DNA of 64,000 nt, from NCBI RefSeq assembly GCF_900101095.1, contig NZ_FNFM01000003.1, positions 186,001-250,000 of the forward strand, written 5' to 3'. Origin of the DNA: Actinopolyspora mzabensis. Its GTDB lineage: Bacteria; Actinomycetota; Actinomycetes; Mycobacteriales; Pseudonocardiaceae. How positions within the stretch are numbered: the first letter of the stretch is position 1; each line of letters begins with the position of its first letter. The notes beneath the pieces were generated by a model. It was not told the DNA's origin, ran no database searches, and saw nothing but the letters and a program-made list of their open reading frames with translations. The position numbers and the translations under genes are program-made. Positions 35,016 to 42,936 of the stretch are shown piece by piece.

Positions 35016-35034
35016 TTAGGCGAGCCGAAAACTC
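35016..35034 (-). promoter_or_regulatory. putative DtxR/IdeR-type iron box upstream of feoA
   Basis: TTAGGCGAGCCGAA here agrees at 11 of 14 positions with the start of the DtxR/IdeR consensus (TTAGGTTAGGCTAA as usually written, allowing G/C at position 10). It lies 11 bp before feoA, where bound repressor would block transcription. A further AGCCGAA half (inverted, TTCGGCT) lies at 35056-35062, forming an inverted repeat with 35023-35029. The match was made by eye. Confidence 0.45.
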
Positions 35035-35519
35035 TTGTTAAGTCGAGGCGTAAAATTCGGCTAGGCGTGCTGAAAACGGTTCGTGGCAGCGGATGTGCCC
35101 ACGGCGGGCACGGACGGCGGCAACATCGGCACGTCTTCGGGGCGGCTACGCGCGGCCGACGAGACCCGGGTGCTGCTACGGCCGGGGCGGGTAGGTCTCG
35201 ACGCTCACGAGCGGCTCAGCCCCCGGCGAAGAGGGAGGGTGCACCGCCTCGTGCAAGACCGCGACCACGCGAGGTGACCGCCGCTGCGGATGGTGTGCCC
35301 TGCTGGTTCGGCACCGCAAGCGGCAGCTGCCTCCACGGTGAGCTCGAGGAGCACCACGTGTGGCCACGAAGCGAGGGCGAGTTCGGCCGGCGGCTGCGCG
35401 GAACGAGCTGGCGGTCACTGAGGTGCCGACCCGGGCGGCCGCGCGTCACCTCCGCAGGTACGAGTCCCGCGAAGACCGGAACGGGTGATCGGCAGTGCGG
35501 CACCCGCGAACCACGGTGT
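35035..35519. other. intergenic stretch upstream of feo and 3' of the GT39 gene
   Basis: 485 bp. It contains the feo promoter end and an inverted half-site. Short open frames (for instance 35083-35277) lack any recognisable match. I call no gene. Confidence 0.45.
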
Positions 35520-37145
35520 TCACCACAGACTCATGTGATGCAGCCGGGGCCAGATTTGCGACCAGGGCAGTTTCGGGTCCCGCAGCACCCAGATACGCAT
35601 GTTGTCGTAGTAGGTCCGAAAAGCCGGATCCGTCTCGATCGCCCCCGCCTTGCGGACCGTGCCGAACAGTCGGCGCAGCCGCTGTGGATCACCACCCAGA
35701 TACACCACGCGGCGCACCGCCTCGTCGGGTCTGCCGAAGTACCAGAAGCCGCGGCTGGGACTGTAGACCTCGGAAACACCGCGCTCCGGTCCGTAATGAT
35801 GCAGCGCCCCCGCCGACCAGTAGTCATGGGTGACCACAGCGGAGGGAACACTGTCGTCGGGCAGTTCGCGGTAGACCCGGGCCACCTGCTCGGTGATGCC
35901 GGGCCAGCCGAGACTGGCCGTGACGACCACATTGCGAGGACTGACCCGGGAAACCGGGGTCAACGGCAGCGTGTTCACGGCCGTGCTCAGGCTCAACGCA
36001 CAGCACCCCAGCGCCACCAACGGCAGTGACCACCGACTCCACCGGTGCCGTGAAGCGTCGAGACGCCACCACCACTGTTGCACCACCACGGCACCCGCCC
36101 CGAACAGCACGGCGTAGAGCCCGGCGGTGTAGTAGGAACGACCGCTGATCAGTATGAACACCAGTGTGACCACCAGCGCGGTCACGCCGAGGAACCGGTA
36201 CGGTCGCAACTTCGGGCTGACCAGTAGCCCGCACAACCCCAGCAACGCCAATACCGTGCCCGCCGGGCCGAGCTGATTGACCGAGGCGTTGAGAAACGTC
36301 CACGCGTTGCCGGTCTCGCTGTCGATGACGCGGCCCATGGCCAACTGGGGCCAGCCGTGCCGTGCCTGCCACCACACTCCCGGCAGGACGGAGAGGACCG
36401 CGATCGCACCGCCTGCCCACAGCCCGGGACGAAGCGGTAATCGACGAGGGCCGAACAGTATCGCCACCGGAAGTACGACCAGCCACAGCACGGGAATGAG
36501 GAGTTTGAACTGGACCGCGACGGCGGTGACCACGCCCGCGGCCACCAACGTCGAATTCGCGGGCTCTCCGGCGTGGTGGCGGCGTGCCCAGCGGAGCAAC
36601 AGCCATACGACCCAGGCCCACATCGTCTGGTCGAACGAGTAGGTCACCAGCAGGTGCGCCGACGCCACCAGATGTGGGGTCAACGCGGCCACCCCGGCCA
36701 CGCACGCCTGGGTCAGGCGGGTGGCACCCAGTTCGCGGGCACTCAACGCGCTCAGCACGATGTAACCGACCGCGGCCAGCAGTGACGGTGCCCGCAGCGC
36801 GTTCAGTGATTCGGGGAACAAGGCCTGCATGGCGGCTGCCAGCAGTGGCACGCCGGGGGGCTGGTCGACGTAGCCGAACGCCGGGTGATGGCCCGCGGCC
36901 AAAAAGTAGAGCTCGTCCCCGAAGTAACCGTAGCGGCCCGTGGTCAGCGCGCACGCCACGGCGAAGACGACGGCGATCACTCCGACGGAGACCGCGGCGA
37001 ACGGCACCCCTGCGGTGGCTCGGGGCCCGGGAGCGGGCAGGGTATCGACTCTGCCGGCCGTGGCCGGTGGTGCTGTGGACAATGCGCTCCCTGGCGACAG
37101 AAAAATCGGTCGATTGTGGACCGTTCCGATTATGCCCGATCCCAA
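35520..37145 (-). CDS. GT39/ArnT-like membrane glycosyltransferase
   Basis: 541 residues, start uncertain (ATG 37145 or the GTG nine codons later). About eleven hydrophobic segments; the first periplasmic loop carries YGYFGDELYFLAAGHHPAFG and GYVDQPP, the acidic DE and following motif typical of the PMT/ArnT glycosyltransferase group (GT-C fold) that uses polyprenyl-phosphate sugars. The C-terminal ~140 residues form a soluble outside domain (VYSPSRGFWYFGRP). It would add a sugar to a lipid or protein on the outer face of the membrane. The unknown gene at 37157 precedes it by 11 bp, so they form an operon. Confidence 0.82.
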   Translation of the reverse strand: MGSGIIGTVHNRPIFLSPGSALSTAPPATAGRVDTLPAPGPRATAGVPFAAVSVGVIAVVFAVACALTTGRYGYFGDELYFLAAGHHPAFGYVDQPPGVPLLAAAMQALFPESLNALRAPSLLAAVGYIVLSALSARELGATRLTQACVAGVAALTPHLVASAHLLVTYSFDQTMWAWVVWLLLRWARRHHAGEPANSTLVAAGVVTAVAVQFKLLIPVLWLVVLPVAILFGPRRLPLRPGLWAGGAIAVLSVLPGVWWQARHGWPQLAMGRVIDSETGNAWTFLNASVNQLGPAGTVLALLGLCGLLVSPKLRPYRFLGVTALVVTLVFILISGRSYYTAGLYAVLFGAGAVVVQQWWWRLDASRHRWSRWSLPLVALGCCALSLSTAVNTLPLTPVSRVSPRNVVVTASLGWPGITEQVARVYRELPDDSVPSAVVTHDYWSAGALHHYGPERGVSEVYSPSRGFWYFGRPDEAVRRVVYLGGDPQRLRRLFGTVRKAGAIETDPAFRTYYDNMRIWVLRDPKLPWSQIWPRLHHMSLW

Positions 37146-37156
37146 CCGAAGACGAT

Positions 37157-37624
37157 TCAGCGTTTCTTCGGAGCCGGATCCTTACGAAGCAGGTCCGGGC
37201 CGAGGATCCGCCGCACGACGCGGCGAGCGAGGCTGCGTCGTTTCTGCGGTTGTGCGGCCGCGGATCCGCTCGACGAGCCCGAGGACTGGGTGGGCTCGCC
37301 GGGCGCGGACGACTGGGGTTCTCCTGCGGGCGCGGTGCCGAGGGTGGGCGAGTCGTCCGGCGGGTGGGGAGCGGCGGCCACCGGTTCGGCGGTCAGCCGT
37401 TTGGCGAACTCCGGAGTTTGGTCACGGATGGCGGGTATGAACGGCTGGGTGACTTCGAGCCGTTCCGCCCAGGGCGCCGGGGTCGGTGGTTGCTCCGGGA
37501 AGACGAGTTCTCCCTCGATCCGGGTGGTCAGCGGCCCCGCGTCGCCTACGGCATCCCTGTGCGGTTGTTCGGTTGGCACCATGGGCTGGAACCAGGTCCG
37601 AGCACGGTCGTCTTGAAGTGTCAT
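37157..37624 (-). CDS. hypothetical protein, Pro/Ser-rich with basic C-terminus
   Basis: 155 residues from ATG at 37624. The middle (about residues 75-125) is low complexity (Pro, Ala, Ser, Gly) and the end RRSLARRVVRRILGPDLLRK, KDPAPKKR is strongly basic, like a membrane- or polyanion-binding tail. No family is recognised and there is no signal peptide. It ends 11 bp before the GT39-like gene. A natural coding sequence is supported by codon bias and by this spacing. Confidence 0.6.
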   Translation of the reverse strand: MTLQDDRARTWFQPMVPTEQPHRDAVGDAGPLTTRIEGELVFPEQPPTPAPWAERLEVTQPFIPAIRDQTPEFAKRLTAEPVAAAPHPPDDSPTLGTAPAGEPQSSAPGEPTQSSGSSSGSAAAQPQKRRSLARRVVRRILGPDLLRKDPAPKKR

Positions 37625-38039
37625 CCGTCTTGACTCGTGATAGGAGCAACGGTCAGTAACACCGGTGGGTGATCCCGTCCGGTGTGCCAGAGCCTACCGG
37701 TAACACTGCGATAAAGCACCACCCGTCTGTGCTGGACAACGACATTACAAGATCACAGCGGTGCCGCGACCCCCTTCGGCGCCCCGCTGAGCTGGTGTTG
37801 CGCGGTTCGAAGCGGGGAAGTGTGGCACTTGTTACCTCTTGGTGCCCACGTGGCGGCCGGGCATGTTCCGTGGCCGTCTCGCGACTTTCGGTGTTCGCTC
37901 GACAGCGCCGCCACATTCGGCGGGGCCTGCGGTGCCGAGGTGCGTAACAGTGGCGCTCACGACCCGCGGCGCCCCCGTTTCCACCGGGGCGAAGCTATCC
38001 CGTGGCCGAGCGAGTGAGCAACGGCTTCCCTCCTTCGGG
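37625..38039. other. intergenic region behind the encapsulin operon
   Basis: 415 bp between the polyprenyl synthase stop and the start of the hypothetical gene, both minus strand. I see no gene or obvious rho-independent terminator; a promoter for the downstream pair should be here. Confidence 0.5.
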
Positions 38040-39089
38040 TCAACGATCCCGCCGAGTGATCACCCGCGCCAGTTCCGCCAGTTCCGAACCGGCTTTCCGG
38101 TCCGTGCCCGCCGTGGTCAGCGCTGCCAACGCCAGCGACAACAACCGATCGGCCTCGTCGAGACTGTACTGCTTACCGCCGGCCGCCTCGACGAGTTCGG
38201 CCACTCGGGCCAGTTCCGGAGCCGACAGGGGACGGCCGCGGTAGTACAACGTGCGCAACTGCTCGGCGGCGGAGGTGGCGGTGCTCAGTGCGGCCAACAC
38301 CGGCAGGGTCTTCTTCCTGGCCCGCAGATCGGAGTGGACGGGTTTTCCGGTGTGTTGCGGATCGCCCCAGATACCGAGCAGGTCGTCGACGTGCTGGAAG
38401 GCCAGCCCGAGGTACTCGCCGAAAGCCCGCAGGTCGTCCACATGCGATCCTGTGGCACCTCCGAACGAGGCACCGAGCGCACACGCGCATCCCAACAGCG
38501 AACCGGTTTTGGCGGTGGCCATGCTTTCGCACTCGGCCAGGGTGACGTCGCGGCGACGTTCGAAGTCCATGTCGGCGCTCTGCCCCTGTATCAGCGTGTG
38601 TACCGCGTTGCTGAGGGTGTGTACGGCTTCGGTGGCCGCGGGGTGTTCGCTGGCCACGAGCACGTCGGTGGCCGTGGCCAGCAAGGCGTCTCCGGCGAGG
38701 ATCGCCTCTCCGGACCCGAACACGCTCCAGGCGGTACGGCGGTGTCGGCGGGTTTCGTCGCCGTCGATGACGTCGTCGTGCAGCAACGAGAAATTGTGCA
38801 CCAGCTCCACGGCCACCGCCGCGGGCACCGCCGCCTCGGCAGAGCCGCCCACCGCTTCGGCGGTGAGCAGCACCAGCGCCGAACGCAGCGTCTTGCCGCT
38901 CTGGCCGTTGGCGGGAGCGCCGTGTTCGTCCCGCCACCCCAGGTGATAAGTGGCCACGGCACGGGCTGCCGGAGACAGTTGGTCGACGGTGGCGCGCAGG
39001 GTGGGAAGCACCAGTTCACGGGTGGAATCGAGTATCTCGGCGCCGGATCGGACGTTGCCGGTGTCTTCGACGGTGGCCAAGGTGATCAT
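38040..39089 (-). CDS. polyprenyl diphosphate synthase (class 1 isoprenoid synthase)
   Basis: 349 residues from ATG at 39089 (a GTG at codon 7 is possible). The first Asp-rich motif is LLHDDVIDGDETRRHR (DDVID, residues 105-109) and the second FQHVDDLLGIWGD (235-243). The first motif lacks the two-residue insertion of common bacterial FPP synthases, so chain length cannot be read simply. It would make farnesyl or geranylgeranyl diphosphate from IPP and DMAPP. It stands 195 bp behind shell gene 1 on the same strand, so it is the obvious source of substrate for the terpene cyclase, and could be a second cargo or act just outside the shell. Confidence 0.9.
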   Translation of the reverse strand: MITLATVEDTGNVRSGAEILDSTRELVLPTLRATVDQLSPAARAVATYHLGWRDEHGAPANGQSGKTLRSALVLLTAEAVGGSAEAAVPAAVAVELVHNFSLLHDDVIDGDETRRHRRTAWSVFGSGEAILAGDALLATATDVLVASEHPAATEAVHTLSNAVHTLIQGQSADMDFERRRDVTLAECESMATAKTGSLLGCACALGASFGGATGSHVDDLRAFGEYLGLAFQHVDDLLGIWGDPQHTGKPVHSDLRARKKTLPVLAALSTATSAAEQLRTLYYRGRPLSAPELARVAELVEAAGGKQYSLDEADRLLSLALAALTTAGTDRKAGSELAELARVITRRDR

Positions 39090-39284
39090 CCCTTGTGAGG
39101 AGGGCTCGCGTGCCGGTGGTGAAACGAGTGGTCGTGGCGACGGCCGAGTTCGCAGCGAGGCTCGGGCGGTCGCGCTCGGTGACGCGAGAGGGCGGGAGGT
39201 GGAACTGCTCGTCGGGCGGTCGGGAAAATCGAGGTTCGGTCTCGGCGACTTTCCGGGAGTTTCCGGGAAGTCGTGCCGAAGGGA

Positions 39285-40682
39285 TCAGCGTCCGATCTCG
39301 ACGTGTTCGAGGACGCCGAGGGCGTCGGGCACCAGCACGGCCGCGGAGTAGTAGGCACTGACGAGGTAGGAGATGATGGCCTTGTCGTCGATCCCCATGA
39401 ACCGTGCGTTGAGGCTGGGGGCGCACTCGTGGGGTATGCCGGTCTGGTGCAGCCCGACGACACCCTGACTGTCCTCACCGGTGCGCATCACCAGCACCGA
39501 GCTGGTCCCCGTGTCACTGATCGGGATCTTGTCGCAGGGCAGCAGCGGCACGTCGCGCCAGGAAAGCAGGGTGACACCGTCACGTTGTGTCGTCGCGGGA
39601 CAGACGCCCCGTCGGTTGCATTCCCTGCCGAACGCGGCGATAGCGCGGGGATGCGCCAGGAAGAATTCGGATTTGCGGCGGCGGGAGAGTAGTTCGTCGA
39701 GGTCGTCGGGGGTGGGCGGGCCGGTCCGAGTGTGAATCCGCTGCGACAGATCCGCATTGTGCAACAACCCGAACTCACGATTATTGACCAGCTCCTCCTC
39801 CTGCCGCTCCCGCAACGCCTCAATCGTCAACCGCAACTGCTGCTCAGTCTGATTCATCGGCTGGTTGTACAAATCAGCCACCCGACTGTGCACCCGCAAC
39901 ACCGTCTGCGCCACACTCAACTCATACTCCCGCGGCGCCACCTCATAATCCACATACGTCCCCGCCAACAACGGCTCACCCCAATGACCCGACACCACAT
40001 CAATCGCCGCCTCACCGTGTTTGTTGTGTGGTGGGATCGGCTGGGACTCGGTTCGTCGTAGGTGTCGGGACAGGTTCTCGAAGCGTTCGGTGATCTCCCG
40101 CGCCTCCTGCCGGGACAGGGTGAGCACAGTGCAGGGGGTGATGGCCTTGACGGTGTGTGGCCAGCGGACCTCGTCGTCGGCGAGGATTCGTTGCCCGAGG
40201 TGTTCCCCGTCTGCGAGTACGTCGAGGACGCTGTCGTCACCGTACTCACCGGGGCCGATCTTGTTGGCCTTACCGTGCGCCAACAGCACCACCCGATCAG
40301 CGGTCTCCCCCTGTTCGGTGATCAGTTGACCGGGGGCGTAGTGGTGTTGCGTGAACCGGTCGGCCAACACGGCCAGGGTCGACTCGTCGTCGAACCCGCG
40401 CAGCAACGGCAACTCCCGCAACTCCTGCGGAATCACCCGCACCTGCGCACCCGTGTTGGTAAACGTCAACCGCCCATCACCCAGCTGATACGTCAACCGC
40501 CGGTTGACGCGGTAGGTGCCTGCTTCCACTTGCACCCAGGGCAGCATCCGCAGCAACCACCGCGAGGTGATGCCCTGCATCTGCGGCGTCGACTTCGTGG
40601 TGGTCGACAGCTTGCGGGCGGCTTCGACAGAAAGGCTGGAGTGTTCGGGGGAAACGCCGGTGTCCGGGTCGGAAACAGTCAC
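39285..40682 (-). CDS. family 2B encapsulin-type shell protein 1 (cNMP-binding-like domain plus HK97-like shell)
   Basis: 465 residues from GTG at 40682. A variable N-arm (1-56) precedes a cyclic-nucleotide-binding-like domain at about 86-205 ([40 protein letters not shown]), whose phosphate cassette is atypical ([18 protein letters not shown], lacking the usual Glu/Arg pair). The shell part runs from about 225 to the end ([56 protein letters not shown]). Shells of this type assemble into icosahedral compartments around a cargo enzyme. The gene is downstream of the cyclase and identical to shell 2 from residue 57 on. Its stop precedes the polyprenyl synthase by 195 bp. Confidence 0.9.
   Translation of the reverse strand: MTVSDPDTGVSPEHSSLSVEAARKLSTTTKSTPQMQGITSRWLLRMLPWVQVEAGTYRVNRRLTYQLGDGRLTFTNTGAQVRVIPQELRELPLLRGFDDESTLAVLADRFTQHHYAPGQLITEQGETADRVVLLAHGKANKIGPGEYGDDSVLDVLADGEHLGQRILADDEVRWPHTVKAITPCTVLTLSRQEAREITERFENLSRHLRRTESQPIPPHNKHGEAAIDVVSGHWGEPLLAGTYVDYEVAPREYELSVAQTVLRVHSRVADLYNQPMNQTEQQLRLTIEALRERQEEELVNNREFGLLHNADLSQRIHTRTGPPTPDDLDELLSRRRKSEFFLAHPRAIAAFGRECNRRGVCPATTQRDGVTLLSWRDVPLLPCDKIPISDTGTSSVLVMRTGEDSQGVVGLHQTGIPHECAPSLNARFMGIDDKAIISYLVSAYYSAAVLVPDALGVLEHVEIGR
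39289..40515 (-). repeat. 1,227-bp direct repeat, copy 1 (shell gene 1)
   Basis: Identical to 42947-44173 at an offset of 3,658 bp, as judged from the two sequences and from identical translations in several frames of both strands. It covers the codons for residues 57 to the last residues. The first difference on the 5' side is at 40516/44174. Confidence 0.93.
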
Positions 40683-40778
40683 GATGTGCGGTTACCAATC
40701 TGGTCGAGTGCGGCGAAATGCGCGTGGTGGTTCCGGCCGCGCCACACGATGAGCTCGCGGCCGGGGTGGCAGTGGTGG

Positions 40779-42932
40779 TCATGTGGGGAAGGCCTCCACG
40801 GTTGGGGTGTGGGGGCCGGTGGTGGGCAGCGGATGCTGTGTCGCCTGGTTCGCGGGAGTGGGGGTGTGGCTGTGCCGTTCGGGTTCCAGCAGCCAACTCA
40901 ACTCGCCGGTGATCCAGTGGTCGAGATCGTCGAGGTAGTTGTCGAGTTGCCTGCCGGCGGTGGGCGAGAGCCGATACTCGGCACGAGCTTCGGCCATGTC
41001 CCGGTTCAGCAGGGAGTCGAATCGTTGCCGTCGGGTGCGCAGCAGATCGCTCAGTATGCGCACCGCGTGGTGTCTTCGCTCGTCGTGGGATCGTCTCGCT
41101 GTCGGTATCGCTCCATGCGGGGCTTCACACATGCTGTGGCGGTGCGCGAGCACGAGGTCTTCGTGCAGTGCTGTGATCTCGGCGAAGACCTGTCGGAGTG
41201 CACGCATCGCGGGGCTGCGTAGCAATCCGGGGGGTATGTCCGGCCCCAACCGCAGCTCGGTCAGTGCCAGCCGGAGATGGGAGCGGCCGGTTCGGTGTGG
41301 CGTTTCCAGCGGAGCGAGGAAGTCGACGGGATCGCTCCCGACGGGTTCGACCGGTTCCCCCGTCGCGTGGCGCAGGAATTTCCGGATGCGTTGGCGGAAA
41401 CGACGCTGCGCCCGTACCGGGACGCTCGCGGTGGTGCGGGTCCACAGCTCGGCCAGTGTCTGTTCGACCGGTTCGGTGGTGGTGGGCATCTCGTCGGGGT
41501 TCGAGGTGAGGAATTCGGTCAGCCGTGGCCACGGCCGATACTGCTGTAGGGAGGCACCGTCGTTTGCGAACCGTGCCCACAGACTCCAGTCGGCGATCAG
41601 AGCCAGCTCGGTCTCGTCCGCGTGGGGGAGCACTCTGGCCGCGAGTAGGGCGTAATCGGTGTGGGTGCGTCTCGTGCTCGGAAGTGCTTTCTCGTGGATG
41701 CCGTGTCGTTGGGCCCAGGCCGCTGTCCGGGATCGCAACCGTGGCAGCAGCGGGTTCGTGGCGATTTGGTTCGTGTCGTGGATCCGGGGGAACCACTTGG
41801 CGAGTTCCCACCGTGCTCGGGAGTGGCCGGACGTCACCGGTGGGCCGGTGTTGCCCCCCGGCCGGGGATTGTGGACAGTGCTGGTGAAACCGAGGCCGAC
41901 GGGTTGCCGTATCCGGGTGGTGTGGATCGGCCCGGTGTTCATGTAGCGAGTGGATATCGAGTGCCACTCGTGTGCTCCCGCCAACCAGTCACGCAGCCCG
42001 TTGACATAGGACCACACGGTCGTGCGCCGCTGTTCGGGCAGTGCGTGTTCGGTGAGCAGGGTCGGCAGACCATGGTGCAGCGTGGCTTCGAAAAGATGCA
42101 TCCGCCGGGTCAACACCGCGTTGGCGATCTCGGCGGCTCGCCGGGGTGAGCATTCCAGGAAACGTTCGATACCCAGAACCGCGTTGTCGCCTTTTCGTTC
42201 CAGCCGGGTTTCGCGTTGGTAGGAGAACAGGTCGTTGCACAGCCGCAGCGCGTCGGCGAAGCACTCCCGCAACAGCCGTAACGGCCCGCTGCGGGACACG
42301 GCCGGTGGCAGCGAGCTGCCGAGGGTGCATTCGAGCAGTGTGGTTACCCAGTGGGCGCCGCTCGAATAACGGCTGTCGCGAAGGCGAGCCACGGGGTTGG
42401 GTATGGGTGCGAAAGTGCCGGACGATGGCCGTGCTCGCGCTCTCAGCAGGACACGGGTCTCGGCGGCTAGACGTCGCAGCAGGCGGGGAGTGGCCGTTGC
42501 GGCGGTACGCTGCAACAACTCTGCCAGCCCGCCTTCGAGTGGCGTGCACGGCACTTGGTCGGAAGCTGTGGGGGTGCGCAGGAACCCGAAAAGGCGCTGT
42601 ACGTCTCGTCGTGCTTCCGGGGTTGAGTCGGTGCGCTCGCCGTGAGGCGGAAGCTGATCGTCGAGGAGGAACATCCACGCGTACCAGTCGGCGAGCAGGT
42701 TCAGGGTCGCTGCCGAGACGTCCGGATGGGTGTAGCCGGCCAACAGGGCGTAGTCGTGGTCGTCGAATTCGGTTTCGTCGGGAATCGTCGGCGCCGAGGG
42801 CGCGGTTGGGGATAGGCGGAGCAGTCCGTTTTCCCGGGCCCATCGTGTGGTGTGTGACCTGGCGGAGTCGACGTGTGGATTCAGGCGGGCGGGGTGGGGC
42901 GTGTAGAAGTCCGGGAGTTCGAAGGGACGCAT
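40779..42932 (-). CDS. two-domain geosmin-synthase-like terpene cyclase with degenerate second domain (encapsulin cargo candidate)
   Basis: 717 residues from ATG at 42932, where MRPFELPDFYTPHPARLNPH matches the start of geosmin synthases; the open frame extends further but inside shell gene 2. Domain 1 has the Asp motif DDQLP (91-95) and the NSE motif NDLFSYQRE (233-241), so it should ionise farnesyl diphosphate. A 50-residue Pro/Gly/Thr-rich linker (about 331-370) follows. Domain 2 (about 375-690) keeps the fold but not the motifs: WARFANDGASLQQ replaces the DDYYP site and HEDLVLAHRHSM the NSE site, so the germacradienol-to-geosmin step is unlikely. The last ~35 residues are rich in Pro, Thr and His. 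It starts 4 bp after shell 2 stops. The product is probably a sesquiterpene, not certainly geosmin. Confidence 0.88.
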   Translation of the reverse strand: MRPFELPDFYTPHPARLNPHVDSARSHTTRWARENGLLRLSPTAPSAPTIPDETEFDDHDYALLAGYTHPDVSAATLNLLADWYAWMFLLDDQLPPHGERTDSTPEARRDVQRLFGFLRTPTASDQVPCTPLEGGLAELLQRTAATATPRLLRRLAAETRVLLRARARPSSGTFAPIPNPVARLRDSRYSSGAHWVTTLLECTLGSSLPPAVSRSGPLRLLRECFADALRLCNDLFSYQRETRLERKGDNAVLGIERFLECSPRRAAEIANAVLTRRMHLFEATLHHGLPTLLTEHALPEQRRTTVWSYVNGLRDWLAGAHEWHSISTRYMNTGPIHTTRIRQPVGLGFTSTVHNPRPGGNTGPPVTSGHSRARWELAKWFPRIHDTNQIATNPLLPRLRSRTAAWAQRHGIHEKALPSTRRTHTDYALLAARVLPHADETELALIADWSLWARFANDGASLQQYRPWPRLTEFLTSNPDEMPTTTEPVEQTLAELWTRTTASVPVRAQRRFRQRIRKFLRHATGEPVEPVGSDPVDFLAPLETPHRTGRSHLRLALTELRLGPDIPPGLLRSPAMRALRQVFAEITALHEDLVLAHRHSMCEAPHGAIPTARRSHDERRHHAVRILSDLLRTRRQRFDSLLNRDMAEARAEYRLSPTAGRQLDNYLDDLDHWITGELSWLLEPERHSHTPTPANQATQHPLPTTGPHTPTVEAFPT

Positions 42933-42936
42933 ACGA

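Noticed and set aside
40779-42932. 2-methylisoborneol synthase as name for the cyclase
   Set aside because: The protein has two terpene-synthase domains and a geosmin-synthase start, and no geranyl diphosphate methyltransferase gene is nearby.
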